Source: Microbacterium saperdae (GTDB lineage Bacteria; Actinomycetota; Actinomycetes; Actinomycetales; Microbacteriaceae). Taken from it: 64,000 nucleotides of DNA. Under the pieces are notes generated by a model, which was given only the letters and a program-made list of their open reading frames with translations, had not been told where the DNA came from and searched no databases. Positions within the stretch are counted from its first letter, which is position 1. Every line of letters starts with the position of its first letter. The stretch is from contig NZ_VFOX01000002.1 in assembly GCF_006716345.1 (NCBI RefSeq), positions 372,001 through 436,000 of the forward strand. The letters run 5' to 3'. Below, piece by piece: positions 1 to 11,095 of the stretch. The translations under genes were made by a program, and so were the position numbers.

Positions 1-745
1 CGGCACCGCGATCTCGCAGGTGGGCTTCGCCGCTTCTCGCGACGACGTGACTCCGGTCCTCACCGGTGTCCAGCTCGAGGTGTCGGGTCACAACCTCAGC
101 CTCGTCGCGACGGACCGCTACCGTGTCTCGCTCCGTGACGTGCCGTGGGATGGAGAGACCGTCGAGACGACCGCTCTCGTTCCCGCACGCACCCTGCTCG
201 AAGTCGGAAAGACCTTCGGCCATGCGGGTACGATCCAGATCGCCTTCTCCGGGGCCGGCGACCGCGAGATCATCGCCTTCACCGCAGGCAACAAGACCGT
301 CACATCGCTCCTGATCAAGGGCAATTTCCCGCCTGTTCGCCGCTTGTTCCCCGAGCAGACCGATCACTACGCCGTCGTCAACACGGCTGATCTGGTCGAG
401 GCCGTGCGCCGTGTGGCTCTGGTGCTCGACCGGGCAGCTCCGCTGCGTTTCACCTTCTCGAACGACAGCGTGACCATGGACGCGTCCGGCAGCGAGCACG
501 CACGGGCATCCGAGTCGGTCGACGCGATCCTCAACGGCGGCGAAGAGGTCACCCTCGGCCTGAACCCGCAGTACCTGATCGAGGCGCTCGGCGCGGTGAA
601 GAGCGAGTTCGTCCGCGTGACGTTCACCTCGAGCGACAATGCCAACAAGCTGAGCCCGGTCCTCATCACGAGCCAGACGTCGGTCGACCAGGCCGGACTG
701 GATTCCTTCAAGTACCTGCTGCAGCCCAACCTGCTCCTGCGCTGA
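1..745 (+). CDS. dnaN: DNA polymerase III sliding clamp subunit beta, 5'-truncated by window edge
   Basis: The reading frame is open from base 2, so the start lies upstream of the window. About 247 C-terminal residues are present, roughly two thirds of a usual 370-380 residue clamp. The segment keeps the second and third clamp folds, with recognisable stretches such as LVATDRYR and GNFPPVRRLFP and the end LLQPNLLLR. The beta clamp forms a ring that tethers the replicative polymerase and other partners to DNA. It is followed by recF after 73 bases, the usual origin-proximal order; the gnd gene found between them in some actinobacteria is absent. Confidence 0.97.
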   Translation, partial: GTAISQVGFAASRDDVTPVLTGVQLEVSGHNLSLVATDRYRVSLRDVPWDGETVETTALVPARTLLEVGKTFGHAGTIQIAFSGAGDREIIAFTAGNKTVTSLLIKGNFPPVRRLFPEQTDHYAVVNTADLVEAVRRVALVLDRAAPLRFTFSNDSVTMDASGSEHARASESVDAILNGGEEVTLGLNPQYLIEALGAVKSEFVRVTFTSSDNANKLSPVLITSQTSVDQAGLDSFKYLLQPNLLLR

Positions 746-818
746 TCCGGGCTGCTCTCAGGGGGCGTCCCCCACTCGTCGTGTGTCCGGTGTCAGACGC
801 CGAAGGTAGTGTGAACCC

Positions 819-2042
819 GTGATTGTGGAGCACCTGAGTCTGGTCGATTTCCGCAATTACGCGACCGCGGAACTCACCCTGCATTCGGGACCGAACGTTC
901 TCGTCGGCCTCAACGGACAGGGCAAGACGAATCTGGCAGAAGCGGTCGTCTTCCTTGCGACGCTCGGTTCTCACCGGGTGTCGTCCGATGCGCCGATGGT
1001 GCGTGACGGGCAGGACTACGCGATCATCCGTGCTCGTCTCTCGCACGGGGAACGTCGCGTGCTGGTCGAGGTGCAGTTGAACCGCCAGGGATCGAACAAG
1101 GCGCGCATCAACGGGTCGCCGTCGAAGACGAACGAGCTCCCCCGGTACGCGCATGTCGTGCTCTTCGCGCCGGAGGACCTGCAGATCGTGCGCGGGGATC
1201 CGTCGTCTCGGCGCCGTTTCGTCGATCAGCTGCTGATCCAGCGCACTCCCCGGCTCTCCGCCGTCCTCGCCGACTACGACCGGGTGCTCAAGCAGCGCAA
1301 TGCCCTGCTGAAGTCCGCGCGGGCGCGGGGTATCAAGGGTGAGGCGCTGAGCACACTCGACGTGTGGGACGACAAGCTCGTCTCACTCGGATCCGAGATC
1401 ATCGTCGCTCGGCAGCGATTGGCCGCCGATCTGCAGAAACCGGTGGCGGATGCGTACGCGGCGATCGCCGGCGCGGATCATCGACCGCAGCTCGAGTGGG
1501 CCTTGTCGGTGCGGGGCGCCGATCCGGAAGAGGATGCCGGTCGTCCGGAGGCGGAGGGCGCTGCGGCGGTGGAGACCTCCGCAGACATCGCCGAGATGTT
1601 CCGCTCGTCGCTCCTTGCGAAACGGTCGAGCGAGCTCGACCGCGGTCTGACGCTGACCGGACCCCATCGTGATGACCTGATCCTGCGCGTGCGTTCTCTG
1701 CCGGTGAAGGGGTACGCGTCGCACGGCGAGTCGTGGTCGGTCGCGCTCGCGCTGCGCCTCGCCTCGGCGGAACTGCTCCGCAGCGAGTCGCCGGCGGGCG
1801 ATCCCGTACTGATCCTCGACGACGTGTTCGCCGAACTCGACGCCAACCGCCGTCAGCGCCTGGCCGATCTCACGGCGGGTTACGAGCAGGTGGTGGTCAC
1901 CGCGGCCGTGGAGGAGGATATTCCTGAGGTGCTGCACGCGCATGTGGTGCGTATCGACGCAGGCACCATCAGCGACGACCGTGTCCCTTCGGCACCGTCA
2001 GAGGCCCAGAACGAATCGGATGAGGAGGCGACGGATGATTGA
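819..2042 (+). CDS. recF: DNA replication/repair ATPase RecF
   Basis: An SMC-like ABC ATPase that binds single-strand/duplex junctions and helps load RecA at gaps. The 407-residue protein has the Walker A GLNGQGKTN near residue 32, the signature region around LTGPHRDDL and the Walker B LILDDVFAELD near residue 330. I take the GTG at 819. A TAGTGT hexamer sits exactly 6 bases before it and no good ribosome site is visible, so it may be leaderless. The last codons overlap the start of the DUF721 gene by 8 bases, indicating coupling. Confidence 0.97.
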   Translation: MIVEHLSLVDFRNYATAELTLHSGPNVLVGLNGQGKTNLAEAVVFLATLGSHRVSSDAPMVRDGQDYAIIRARLSHGERRVLVEVQLNRQGSNKARINGSPSKTNELPRYAHVVLFAPEDLQIVRGDPSSRRRFVDQLLIQRTPRLSAVLADYDRVLKQRNALLKSARARGIKGEALSTLDVWDDKLVSLGSEIIVARQRLAADLQKPVADAYAAIAGADHRPQLEWALSVRGADPEEDAGRPEAEGAAAVETSADIAEMFRSSLLAKRSSELDRGLTLTGPHRDDLILRVRSLPVKGYASHGESWSVALALRLASAELLRSESPAGDPVLILDDVFAELDANRRQRLADLTAGYEQVVVTAAVEEDIPEVLHAHVVRIDAGTISDDRVPSAPSEAQNESDEEATDD

Positions 2043-2544
2043 CATCAGCACGAACGCCGCCGCGGCATCCGACGCCCCCGAGACGGTGTCCACATACCTG
2101 CGACTGCGGGGTCTCAAGCCCAGCTCGAATTCCTGGAAGCGCAAGCGCCGCATCCGCGACGACGATGACAACGCGCCGTTCACCCCCGGTCGCGATCCCG
2201 GAACGCTGGGCGATGTGCTCGACAAGCTCAGTCGGGACTCCGGATGGCAGACCACGCTCGCCCGCGAGGATCTGGTGCGTCAGTGGGCGGATCTCGCCGG
2301 TGCCGACACCGCGAAGCACTCCGAGCCGGTCTCGCTCGAGCGCGGTCTGCTCACGGTCAAGTGCGATTCCACGGCCTGGGCGAAGAACCTCCAGTACATG
2401 CGCGCGACCATCGTCACGGAGATCGGCCGGCGCTATCCCGATGCCGGCGTGGAGAACCTGCGCTTCATCGGACCGGACGTTCCCTCCTGGAAATGGGGTC
2501 CCAGAGCCGTCCCAGGGCGGGGCCCGCGCGATACCTACGGGTAG
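2035..2544 (+). CDS. DUF721 / DciA-type protein
   Basis: 169 residues. The family core is seen in the middle and C-terminus: LARQ-like WADLAGADTAKHSEP, LTVKCDSTAWAKNL and VTEIGRRYPDAGVENLRF. DUF721 proteins in the recF-gyrB interval of actinobacteria are related to DciA, the ancestral helicase operator. The exact role here is inferred from family and position. The ATG at 2035 is chosen because a GAGGAGG-like ribosome site lies just before it and it overlaps the recF stop; the open frame reaches further upstream but inside recF. Confidence 0.9.
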   Translation: MIDISTNAAAASDAPETVSTYLRLRGLKPSSNSWKRKRRIRDDDDNAPFTPGRDPGTLGDVLDKLSRDSGWQTTLAREDLVRQWADLAGADTAKHSEPVSLERGLLTVKCDSTAWAKNLQYMRATIVTEIGRRYPDAGVENLRFIGPDVPSWKWGPRAVPGRGPRDTYG

Positions 2545-2620
2545 GACACCATCGGCAGGGTCCAGACGGCTCAGAGGCCCACACGCGGCCGTTGAGCGGC
2601 ATTTCACGACAAAACCCGGC

Positions 2621-2626
2621 TAGAAT
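2621..2626 (+). promoter_or_regulatory. candidate -10 element (TAGAAT) for gyrB
   Basis: TAGAAT lies 36 bases before the gyrB ATG in the only sizeable gap between DUF721 and gyrB. No convincing -35 hexamer at standard spacing is seen, so this rests on the -10 match and position only. Confidence 0.35.
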
Positions 2627-2662
2627 GGGAGTTCGTGATATCGATGTGGAGAATGCCCTCTG

Positions 2663-4777
2663 ATGACGCCTGAATCCCCTGCTGACGAGACGGAATCCAA
2701 CACCGAGGGAACCTCGAACCCTTCGACCGGCTCAGAGACCCAGACACCGGCAGACGAGGGAACCCAGTCCACGTCGATCTCCCCGAAGGTGAAGCAGCCC
2801 GGCGAGTACGGTGCGGACTCGATCCAGATCCTGGAAGGCCTCGAGGCCGTTCGCAAACGTCCTGGTATGTACATCGGATCCACGGGTCCGCGAGGTCTTC
2901 ATCACCTGGTCTACGAGATCGTCGACAACTCGGTCGATGAGGCGCTGGCCGGCTATGCCGACACCATCCTCGTCACGATGCTCGCCGACGGCGGGGTGCG
3001 TGTCGTCGACAACGGTCGCGGCATCCCCGTCGATCCGCACTCCTCCGACCCGACCAAGTCGACGGTCGAGGTCGTGCTGACGATCCTGCACGCGGGTGGA
3101 AAGTTCGGCGGCGGCGCCTACGCCGTCTCCGGCGGTCTGCACGGTGTGGGTTCCTCGGTCGTGAACGCGCTTTCGACGCGCTTCGACGTCGAGGTCAAGC
3201 AGAAGGGCTTCGTCTGGCGGCACAGCTTCGCCAACGGCGGCGCCCCGCAGCAGAAGCTCGAGAAGGGCGAGGCCACCGACGAGACCGGAACGACGATCAC
3301 GTTCTGGCCGGACGCCGAGATCTTCACCGAGACGATCGAGTTCGACTACGACACGCTGCGCACACGCTTCCAGCAGATGGCGTTCCTGAACAAGGGGCTG
3401 CGCATCGACCTGCGCGACGAGCGTCCGCAGTCGGCGTATGAGATCGAGGTCGACGGGCAGACGGTCTCGAAGCAGCCGGGCGACGTCTTCTTCTACGAGC
3501 GCGGTCTCGTCGACTACGTCGAGTACCTGAACAAGGTGCGCCATGCCGAGGTCGTGAACGAGGAGATCATCGCGTTCGAGTCCGAGGACATCGCGCGCAA
3601 GATCTCGCTCGAGGTCGCGATGCAGTGGACGACCTCGTACACCGAGAACGTCTTCACCTACGCGAACACCATCAACACGCACGAGGGTGGCACGCACGAG
3701 GAGGGCTTCCGTGCGGCGCTCACGACCCTGGTGAACAAGTACGCGCGTGCGAACAACATCCTCAAGGAGAAGGACGACAACCTCTCCGGTGATGACGTGC
3801 GCGAGGGACTCACCGCGGTCATCTCGATCAAGCTCGGTGAGCCGCAGTTCGAGGGTCAGACGAAGACCAAGCTCGGCAACACCGAGGCGAAGGCGTTCGT
3901 GCAGAAGGTCGTGGGCGATCAGCTCGGTGACTGGTTCGACCGCAATCCGACGCAGGCGAAGAACATCATCCGCAAGGCGCTCGACGCCGCGACCGCCCGC
4001 CTCGCCGCTCGCAAGGCGCGCGAGACCGCCCGCCGCAAGAGCGTCTTCGAGTCTGCTGCGATGCCGGACAAGCTCAAGGATTGCACCAGCAAGGACCCGT
4101 CGATCAGCGAGATCTTCCTCGTCGAGGGTGACTCCGCAGGTGGCTCAGCCGTGCAGGGTCGCGACCCGCACACCCAGGCGATCCTGGCGCTGCGAGGCAA
4201 GATCCTCAACGTCGAGCGCGCGCGCCTCGACAAGGCGCTCGGCAACAAGGAAGTCCAGGCGATGATCCAGGCCTTCGGCACGGGCATCGGTGAAGAATTC
4301 GACATCGAGAAGGCGCGCTATCACAAGATCGTGCTGATGGCCGATGCCGACGTCGACGGTCAGCACATCACGACGCTGCTGCTCACGCTGCTGTTCCGCT
4401 ACATGCGCGGTCTCATCGAGGCGGGTTTCGTCTACCTCGCGATGCCGCCGCTGTACCGCCTGAAGTGGTCGAACTCGGCGCACGAGTACGTGTTCAGCGA
4501 TGCCGAACGCGACGCCCTGCTCAAGCACGGTCTCGACAACGGCAAGCGCATCCCGAAGGATGCCGGCATCCAGCGCTACAAGGGTCTCGGTGAGATGAAC
4601 CCGAAGGAGCTGTGGGAGACCACGATGGATCACTCCACTCGTACGCTCCAGCAGATCACGATCGAGGATGCCGCTGCCGCCGACGAGATCTTCAGCGTGC
4701 TGATGGGTGAGGACGTCGAATCCCGACGCAGCTTCATCCAGCGCAACGCCAAGGACGTCCGCTTCCTCGACATCTAG
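2663..4777 (+). CDS. gyrB: DNA gyrase subunit B
   Basis: ATPase and TOPRIM subunit of the A2B2 enzyme that introduces negative supercoils. 704 residues with the GHKL ATPase motifs [13 protein letters not shown] and [14 protein letters not shown], and the TOPRIM elements [11 protein letters not shown] and ADVDGQHI that bind Mg2+. The first 40-50 residues are a low-complexity acidic Ser/Thr/Glu/Pro extension before the conserved [20 protein letters not shown]. Part of that extension (2721-2743) resembles one arm of the palindrome located after the gene. The start follows the open frame; the true start could be slightly later, but no internal Met precedes the ATPase domain. Confidence 0.98.
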   Translation: MTPESPADETESNTEGTSNPSTGSETQTPADEGTQSTSISPKVKQPGEYGADSIQILEGLEAVRKRPGMYIGSTGPRGLHHLVYEIVDNSVDEALAGYADTILVTMLADGGVRVVDNGRGIPVDPHSSDPTKSTVEVVLTILHAGGKFGGGAYAVSGGLHGVGSSVVNALSTRFDVEVKQKGFVWRHSFANGGAPQQKLEKGEATDETGTTITFWPDAEIFTETIEFDYDTLRTRFQQMAFLNKGLRIDLRDERPQSAYEIEVDGQTVSKQPGDVFFYERGLVDYVEYLNKVRHAEVVNEEIIAFESEDIARKISLEVAMQWTTSYTENVFTYANTINTHEGGTHEEGFRAALTTLVNKYARANNILKEKDDNLSGDDVREGLTAVISIKLGEPQFEGQTKTKLGNTEAKAFVQKVVGDQLGDWFDRNPTQAKNIIRKALDAATARLAARKARETARRKSVFESAAMPDKLKDCTSKDPSISEIFLVEGDSAGGSAVQGRDPHTQAILALRGKILNVERARLDKALGNKEVQAMIQAFGTGIGEEFDIEKARYHKIVLMADADVDGQHITTLLLTLLFRYMRGLIEAGFVYLAMPPLYRLKWSNSAHEYVFSDAERDALLKHGLDNGKRIPKDAGIQRYKGLGEMNPKELWETTMDHSTRTLQQITIEDAAAADEIFSVLMGEDVESRRSFIQRNAKDVRFLDI

Positions 4778-4783
4778 TGGAGA

Positions 4784-4842
4784 CCTGGGTCCCTGAGCTC
4801 GTCGAAGGGACCCGGACGCTTCGACAAGCTCAGCAACCCAGG
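4784..4842. repeat. long palindromic element between gyrB and gyrA
   Basis: The 74-base gap is almost wholly an imperfect hairpin. Inner arms CTGAGCTCGTCGAAG (4793-4807) and CTTCGACAAGCTCAG (4819-4833) pair with one mismatch; outer arms CCTGGGT and ACCCAGG pair perfectly. It has the look of a REP-type intergenic repeat. It could act on mRNA stability or translation between the two gyrase genes. Confidence 0.75.
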
Positions 4843-4851
4843 AAATGACAC

Positions 4852-7409
<2,558 letters not shown>

Positions 7410-7413
<4 letters not shown>

Positions 7414-7814
7414 GCACAGTAGCCGACAAGCTGGCGAAGAAGTCCACGCGCAAAACCAGTGGCAAGCAGGTCCGCCTGCGTCTCGTCTACGTCGACTTCT
7501 GGTCGGCCGTGAAGCTCTCGTTCCTCGGAGCGGTGGCCCTCGCGATCGTCACGATGGTGTCGTTCTTCCTGATCTTCCTGGTGCTCCAGGCGACCGGCAT
7601 CATGGCGACCGCCAACGAGTTCATCAACAAGTTCTCGGATGGTGCGATCGCACTGTCGGAGCTGGTGGGGCTGCCTCAGGTCATGGCGTTCGCCGCGGTC
7701 GTCGCGATCCTCAACCTGATCGTGTTCACGGTGCTCGGCGCCGTGATCGCGGGAATCTACAACCTCGCCGTGAAGGTGACGGGCGGACTGCTCGTCGGCT
7801 TCATGTCGAACTGA
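7410..7814 (+). CDS. DUF3566 membrane protein
   Basis: 134 residues: a short basic N-terminus ([20 protein letters not shown]), then two long hydrophobic segments near residues 35-65 and 85-120. DUF3566 proteins sit directly after gyrA in many actinobacteria; their function is not known to me. The ATGA overlap with gyrA implies translational coupling, so it is the last gene of the gyrBA operon before a strong terminator. Confidence 0.92.
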
Positions 7815-7843
7815 CGTCTCCCGGGCCGACAGGCCCCGGCGAT

Positions 7844-7875
7844 CGAAGGGCGGATGCTGCGGCATCCGCCCTTCG
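7844..7875 (+). terminator. terminator of the gyrB-gyrA-DUF3566 operon
   Basis: A perfect 14-bp GC-rich stem (CGAAGGGCGGATGC with GCATCCGCCCTTCG) and a 4-base loop, 30 bases after the DUF3566 stop. It is followed only by TCGTT, the usual weak T-tract of high-GC actinobacteria. Confidence 0.8.
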
Positions 7876-7962
7876 TCGTTCCCGGCGGAGTAGGGAAAAC
7901 CCGAACGCAGGAGTCCGGATGACTCGGTGTCGGCGCGAACGGGGCGCCCGTACCTTGGAAGC

Positions 7963-9231
7963 ATGACCACTCAGACTGCGACTGCGCCGCCGGTGACGGC
8001 CGCGAAGCCGCCGCTGCGCATCTTCACGACCATCCTGCATCTGGCAGGGGTGGGCGTGATCGGCGGCATCATCTTCTCCACTCTCGGCGGGTTGCTCGGC
8101 ACCGGCCTCGGACTGCTCTTCGCCGCCGGCATCGGCGCCGTCCTCCTCGTGGGCCTGGTCTACGCGCTGTTCGGGGTCGGCTGGTTCGAGGTCGCCCGCG
8201 TGGGCGCTCTCTACCGCACGCCGATCGCACCGCTGGGTCTGCGTCGCCGTGATCGCCCCGGTTTCGGCGGGTGGCTCCGTTCGCTCGGCCGACAGGCCAT
8301 CGACGGACGCATGTGGCGGGCGATCGCCAACTTCGCCATCGCCGCCGTCCTGGGCTTCATCGTGCTCCGCCTCGCGTGGACGCTGGTGTGGTCGATCATC
8401 ATCTCGTTCGCACCGCTCACCTCGGCCGAGTCCGTGATGGGTCCGTTCGGCGGGGGCGGTATCCCCGTCGCCTGGGCGCCGCTGGTCGGCATCCTGGGAA
8501 TCGCCGCATCCGTCGTCGGCATGATCGGACTCGCGCTGCTGCACCGCACGCTGTCGCTGGCGATCGTCATCCGCAGTCGTGAGACCGAGCTCACCGAGAA
8601 GGTGCGCACCTCGACGGCGCAGCGGGAGGGCGCGGTGCGTGCGGCCGACCTCGAGCGGACGCGTATCGAACGCGACCTGCACGACGGCGTCCAGCCGCGA
8701 CTCGTGTCGGTCGGCATGACGCTCGGCCTCGCTCAGCAGAAGATCGACAACGACCCCGACACCGCGAAGGAGCTGATCGCCGAGGCGCACACCTCCACCA
8801 AGGCAGCGATCACCGAGTTGCGGCAGCTCGCCCGTGGCATCCATGCATCAGTGCTCGACGATCGCGGGCTGGATGCGGCACTGTCGGCGCTGGCCGGGCG
8901 CTCGCACATCCCCGTGAACCTGGACGTGCGGATGGACGGACGCTGCAGCAGGGATGCCGAGGCAGCCGTCTACTTCTCCATCGCCGAATCGCTCACCAAC
9001 GCCGCCAAGCACTCGCGGGCGAGCGAGGCACGCGTCACGGTGCGGATCCGTGAGGGCAATACGCTCTGGGCACGTGTCGAGGACAACGGCATGGGCGGTG
9101 CGCAGGTGCAGCCCGGTGGCGGCCTCGACGGCATCGCCAACCGTGTGCTCGCGGCCGGCGGCACCTTCCGACTCGACAGCCCCCAGGGCGGTCCGACCAG
9201 CCTGGAGGTGAACGTGCCATGCGCATCCTGA
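7963..9231 (+). CDS. NarL-type (HisKA_3) sensor histidine kinase
   Basis: 422 residues with four or more hydrophobic segments in the first 210. The dimerisation/phosphoacceptor box ERTRIERDLHDGVQPRL has His near 239, and the HATPase shows ESLTNAAKHSRA and VEDNGMGG. It would phosphorylate the response regulator that overlaps its 3' end. The sensed signal is not evident. The start at 7963 is chosen from TACCTT six bases upstream, which suggests a leaderless mRNA; an in-frame start 36 bases earlier is less likely. Confidence 0.92.
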   Translation: MTTQTATAPPVTAAKPPLRIFTTILHLAGVGVIGGIIFSTLGGLLGTGLGLLFAAGIGAVLLVGLVYALFGVGWFEVARVGALYRTPIAPLGLRRRDRPGFGGWLRSLGRQAIDGRMWRAIANFAIAAVLGFIVLRLAWTLVWSIIISFAPLTSAESVMGPFGGGGIPVAWAPLVGILGIAASVVGMIGLALLHRTLSLAIVIRSRETELTEKVRTSTAQREGAVRAADLERTRIERDLHDGVQPRLVSVGMTLGLAQQKIDNDPDTAKELIAEAHTSTKAAITELRQLARGIHASVLDDRGLDAALSALAGRSHIPVNLDVRMDGRCSRDAEAAVYFSIAESLTNAAKHSRASEARVTVRIREGNTLWARVEDNGMGGAQVQPGGGLDGIANRVLAAGGTFRLDSPQGGPTSLEVNVPCAS

Positions 9232-9908
9232 TCTGTGAGGATTCCGTCCTGCTGCGTGAAGGTCTCGTCCGCCTCCTCGAGGACGCCGGCCATGAGGTCG
9301 TCGCGGCTCTCCCCGACACCGCTGGTCTCGCCGAGGCGGTCGCCGGAACCGATCCGGAGCTCTGCATCCTGGATGTGCGGCTTCCCCCGACCTTCACGGA
9401 CGAGGGCATCCGTGCGGCTCTGGGTCTGCGGTCCACGCATCCCCAGCTGGCGATCCTGGTGCTCTCGCAGTACGTCGAGGAGCGTTACGCCTCGGATCTG
9501 ATCGCAGCGCAGGGCGGACCACTGGGCTACCTGCTCAAGGACAGGGTCGCCGATGTGTCGGATTTCCTCGCCTCGGTGCAGCGCATCGCGGAAGGTGCGA
9601 CCGTGCTCGACCCCGAGGTCGTCGCGCAGCTCCTCACCCGCCGCAACCGTGATGACCGGATGCTCCGCCTCACGGAGCGCGAGCGCACCGTGCTGGCGCT
9701 GATCGCCGAGGGCAAGTCGAACCAGGCGATCGCCGCACTGCTCTTCCTCTCGGAGGCGAGTGTCGAGAAGAACATCACCGCCATCTTCCAGAAGCTGGGC
9801 TTCGAGCAGGACGAGTCGGGAAACCGCCGCGTGCTCGCCGCCCTCGCGCACATCGAGAACACCGGAGGCCCGACGCCTCCGGCCGGCCAGACAGGAGTGG
9901 CACGATGA
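9219..9908 (+). CDS. LuxR/NarL-family response regulator
   Basis: 229 residues: a CheY-like receiver with phospho-acceptor Asp52 in CILDVRL and the conserved Lys in YLLKDRVAD, then a C-terminal GerE helix-turn-helix (LTERERTVLALIAEGKSNQA). It overlaps the kinase gene by 13 bases, so the two are translated together. It probably controls its own operon, including the DUF4097 gene. Confidence 0.93.
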   Translation: MRILICEDSVLLREGLVRLLEDAGHEVVAALPDTAGLAEAVAGTDPELCILDVRLPPTFTDEGIRAALGLRSTHPQLAILVLSQYVEERYASDLIAAQGGPLGYLLKDRVADVSDFLASVQRIAEGATVLDPEVVAQLLTRRNRDDRMLRLTERERTVLALIAEGKSNQAIAALLFLSEASVEKNITAIFQKLGFEQDESGNRRVLAALAHIENTGGPTPPAGQTGVAR

Positions 9909-10837
9909 CCACCGAGCAGAACGACTTCCAGGGCGGGCACACCCCGCTCACTCCCCCACCGGCGTCCGGCCGTCAGGACTCCGTCCCGCCGGCATCCGTG
10001 CCGCCGACGCCGACAGGACCCCCTGCGGCCGGGCGTTCCTCCGGCGCCACGGCCGTCATGATCGTCACGGCCGTGGTCGGGGGGATCGCGCTGTTGGGTT
10101 CCGGCGGTGCCGCTGCGGCGGCCGCGGCGGGGAGCATCCGATCCACGAGCACACCGGATTCGGTGCAGACCGTGTCGATCGACGGCGTCGCCGGGATCGA
10201 CCTCAGTGCGGATGCCAGCAGCATGCGTGTCGAGTACGGCGATGTCGATGAGGCGGAGCTCGCGATCACGAACGGACGTGGCGCTGCGTGGACCTTCGAG
10301 CGCGACGGCGACGAGTTGGTCGTCCGCAGCCCGGAGGGCGTGTGGGGTTGGTGGTTCGGGAGCTGGTTCGGCGACGAGGAGGTGGCAGTCCTCACGCTGC
10401 CGGAAAGCCTGCAGGGGAAGTCGCTCGACGCCGACCTCACCCTCAACGCAGGGAGCCTCGACGTCCTCGGTGACTTCGGTGTTGTCGACATCAACGTGAA
10501 CGCCGGTGCGCTCGACGTGCAGGGCTCGGCTACGAGCTTCGAGGTGAACATGAATGCGGGTCGTGCGGATGTCCTGCTCGACGGTGTCGATGAGGCCGAC
10601 CTCGGGGTGTCAGCCGGCGATCTCACCGTGGAGCTGACCGGCACGGCGCCCAGCCGGACCTCGATCGATGTGAGCGCCGGATCATTGGATCTGACCATGC
10701 CTGATGTCGAGTACGACATCACGCAGGATGTCAGCGCAGGCTCGCTCGATGCGAAGGTCGAGCAGTCGCCCAGCGCCCGGCGCACGATCGACGTGTCGCT
10801 CTCCGCGGGCAGCGCGACCATCCGACCGGGCCGCTGA
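9905..10837 (+). CDS. DUF4097-type membrane-anchored beta-repeat protein
   Basis: 310 residues. A Pro/Ala-rich cytoplasmic N-terminus is followed by one transmembrane helix near residues 48-76. Behind it is a repetitive extracellular region with recurrent NAGSLDV, NAGALDV, SAGDLTV and SAGSLDL units, typical of the right-handed beta-solenoid of DUF4097 proteins. It overlaps the regulator gene (ATGA). Such proteins often accompany two-component systems of envelope stress, but the role here is inferred. Confidence 0.85.
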   Translation: MTTEQNDFQGGHTPLTPPPASGRQDSVPPASVPPTPTGPPAAGRSSGATAVMIVTAVVGGIALLGSGGAAAAAAAGSIRSTSTPDSVQTVSIDGVAGIDLSADASSMRVEYGDVDEAELAITNGRGAAWTFERDGDELVVRSPEGVWGWWFGSWFGDEEVAVLTLPESLQGKSLDADLTLNAGSLDVLGDFGVVDINVNAGALDVQGSATSFEVNMNAGRADVLLDGVDEADLGVSAGDLTVELTGTAPSRTSIDVSAGSLDLTMPDVEYDITQDVSAGSLDAKVEQSPSARRTIDVSLSAGSATIRPGR

Positions 10838-10843
10838 TGCCTG

Positions 10844-10879
10844 TCGAGGGCGAGGGTCCACAGGGGTCCTCGCCCTCGA
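10844..10879 (+). terminator. terminator after the kinase-regulator-DUF4097 operon
   Basis: A 12-bp perfect stem (TCGAGGGCGAGG with CCTCGCCCTCGA), a 12-base loop, then a TTCGGATTTTCC tract. It separates the operon from the tRNA pair. Confidence 0.75.
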
Positions 10880-10922
10880 TTCGGATTTTCCGTGAATCTC
10901 GGGTAAAGTTTCGGAGGTTGAC

Positions 10923-10996
10923 GGGGCTATAGCTCAGGTGGTTAGAGCGCTTCACTGATAATGAAGAGGTCCCAGGTTCAAGTCCTGGTAGCCCCA
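10923..10996 (+). tRNA. tRNA-Ile (GAT anticodon)
   Basis: 74 bases. Acceptor GGGGCTA pairs with TAGCCCC, followed by discriminator A. Anticodon stem CTTCA/TGAAG encloses the loop CTGATAA (anticodon GAT). T-arm GGTTCAAGTCC is present. CCA is not encoded. A TAAAGT hexamer at 10904-10909 may be its -10 element. Confidence 0.96.
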
Positions 10997-11022
10997 CACT
11001 TTCAATTCAATATTTCCCTCAC

Positions 11023-11095
11023 GGGGCCTTAGCTCAGTTGGTAGAGCGCCTGCTTTGCAAGCAGGATGTCAGGAGTTCGAATCTCCTAGGCTCCA
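11023..11095 (+). tRNA. tRNA-Ala (TGC anticodon)
   Basis: 73 bases. Acceptor GGGGCCT pairs with AGGCTCC and includes the G3:U70 identity pair of alanine tRNAs; the anticodon loop is TTTGCAA. Its last bases are the left boundary of the mobile element, and the recombinase gene on the other strand ends inside it. The tRNA is intact because the crossover lies at its very 3' end. Confidence 0.96.
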
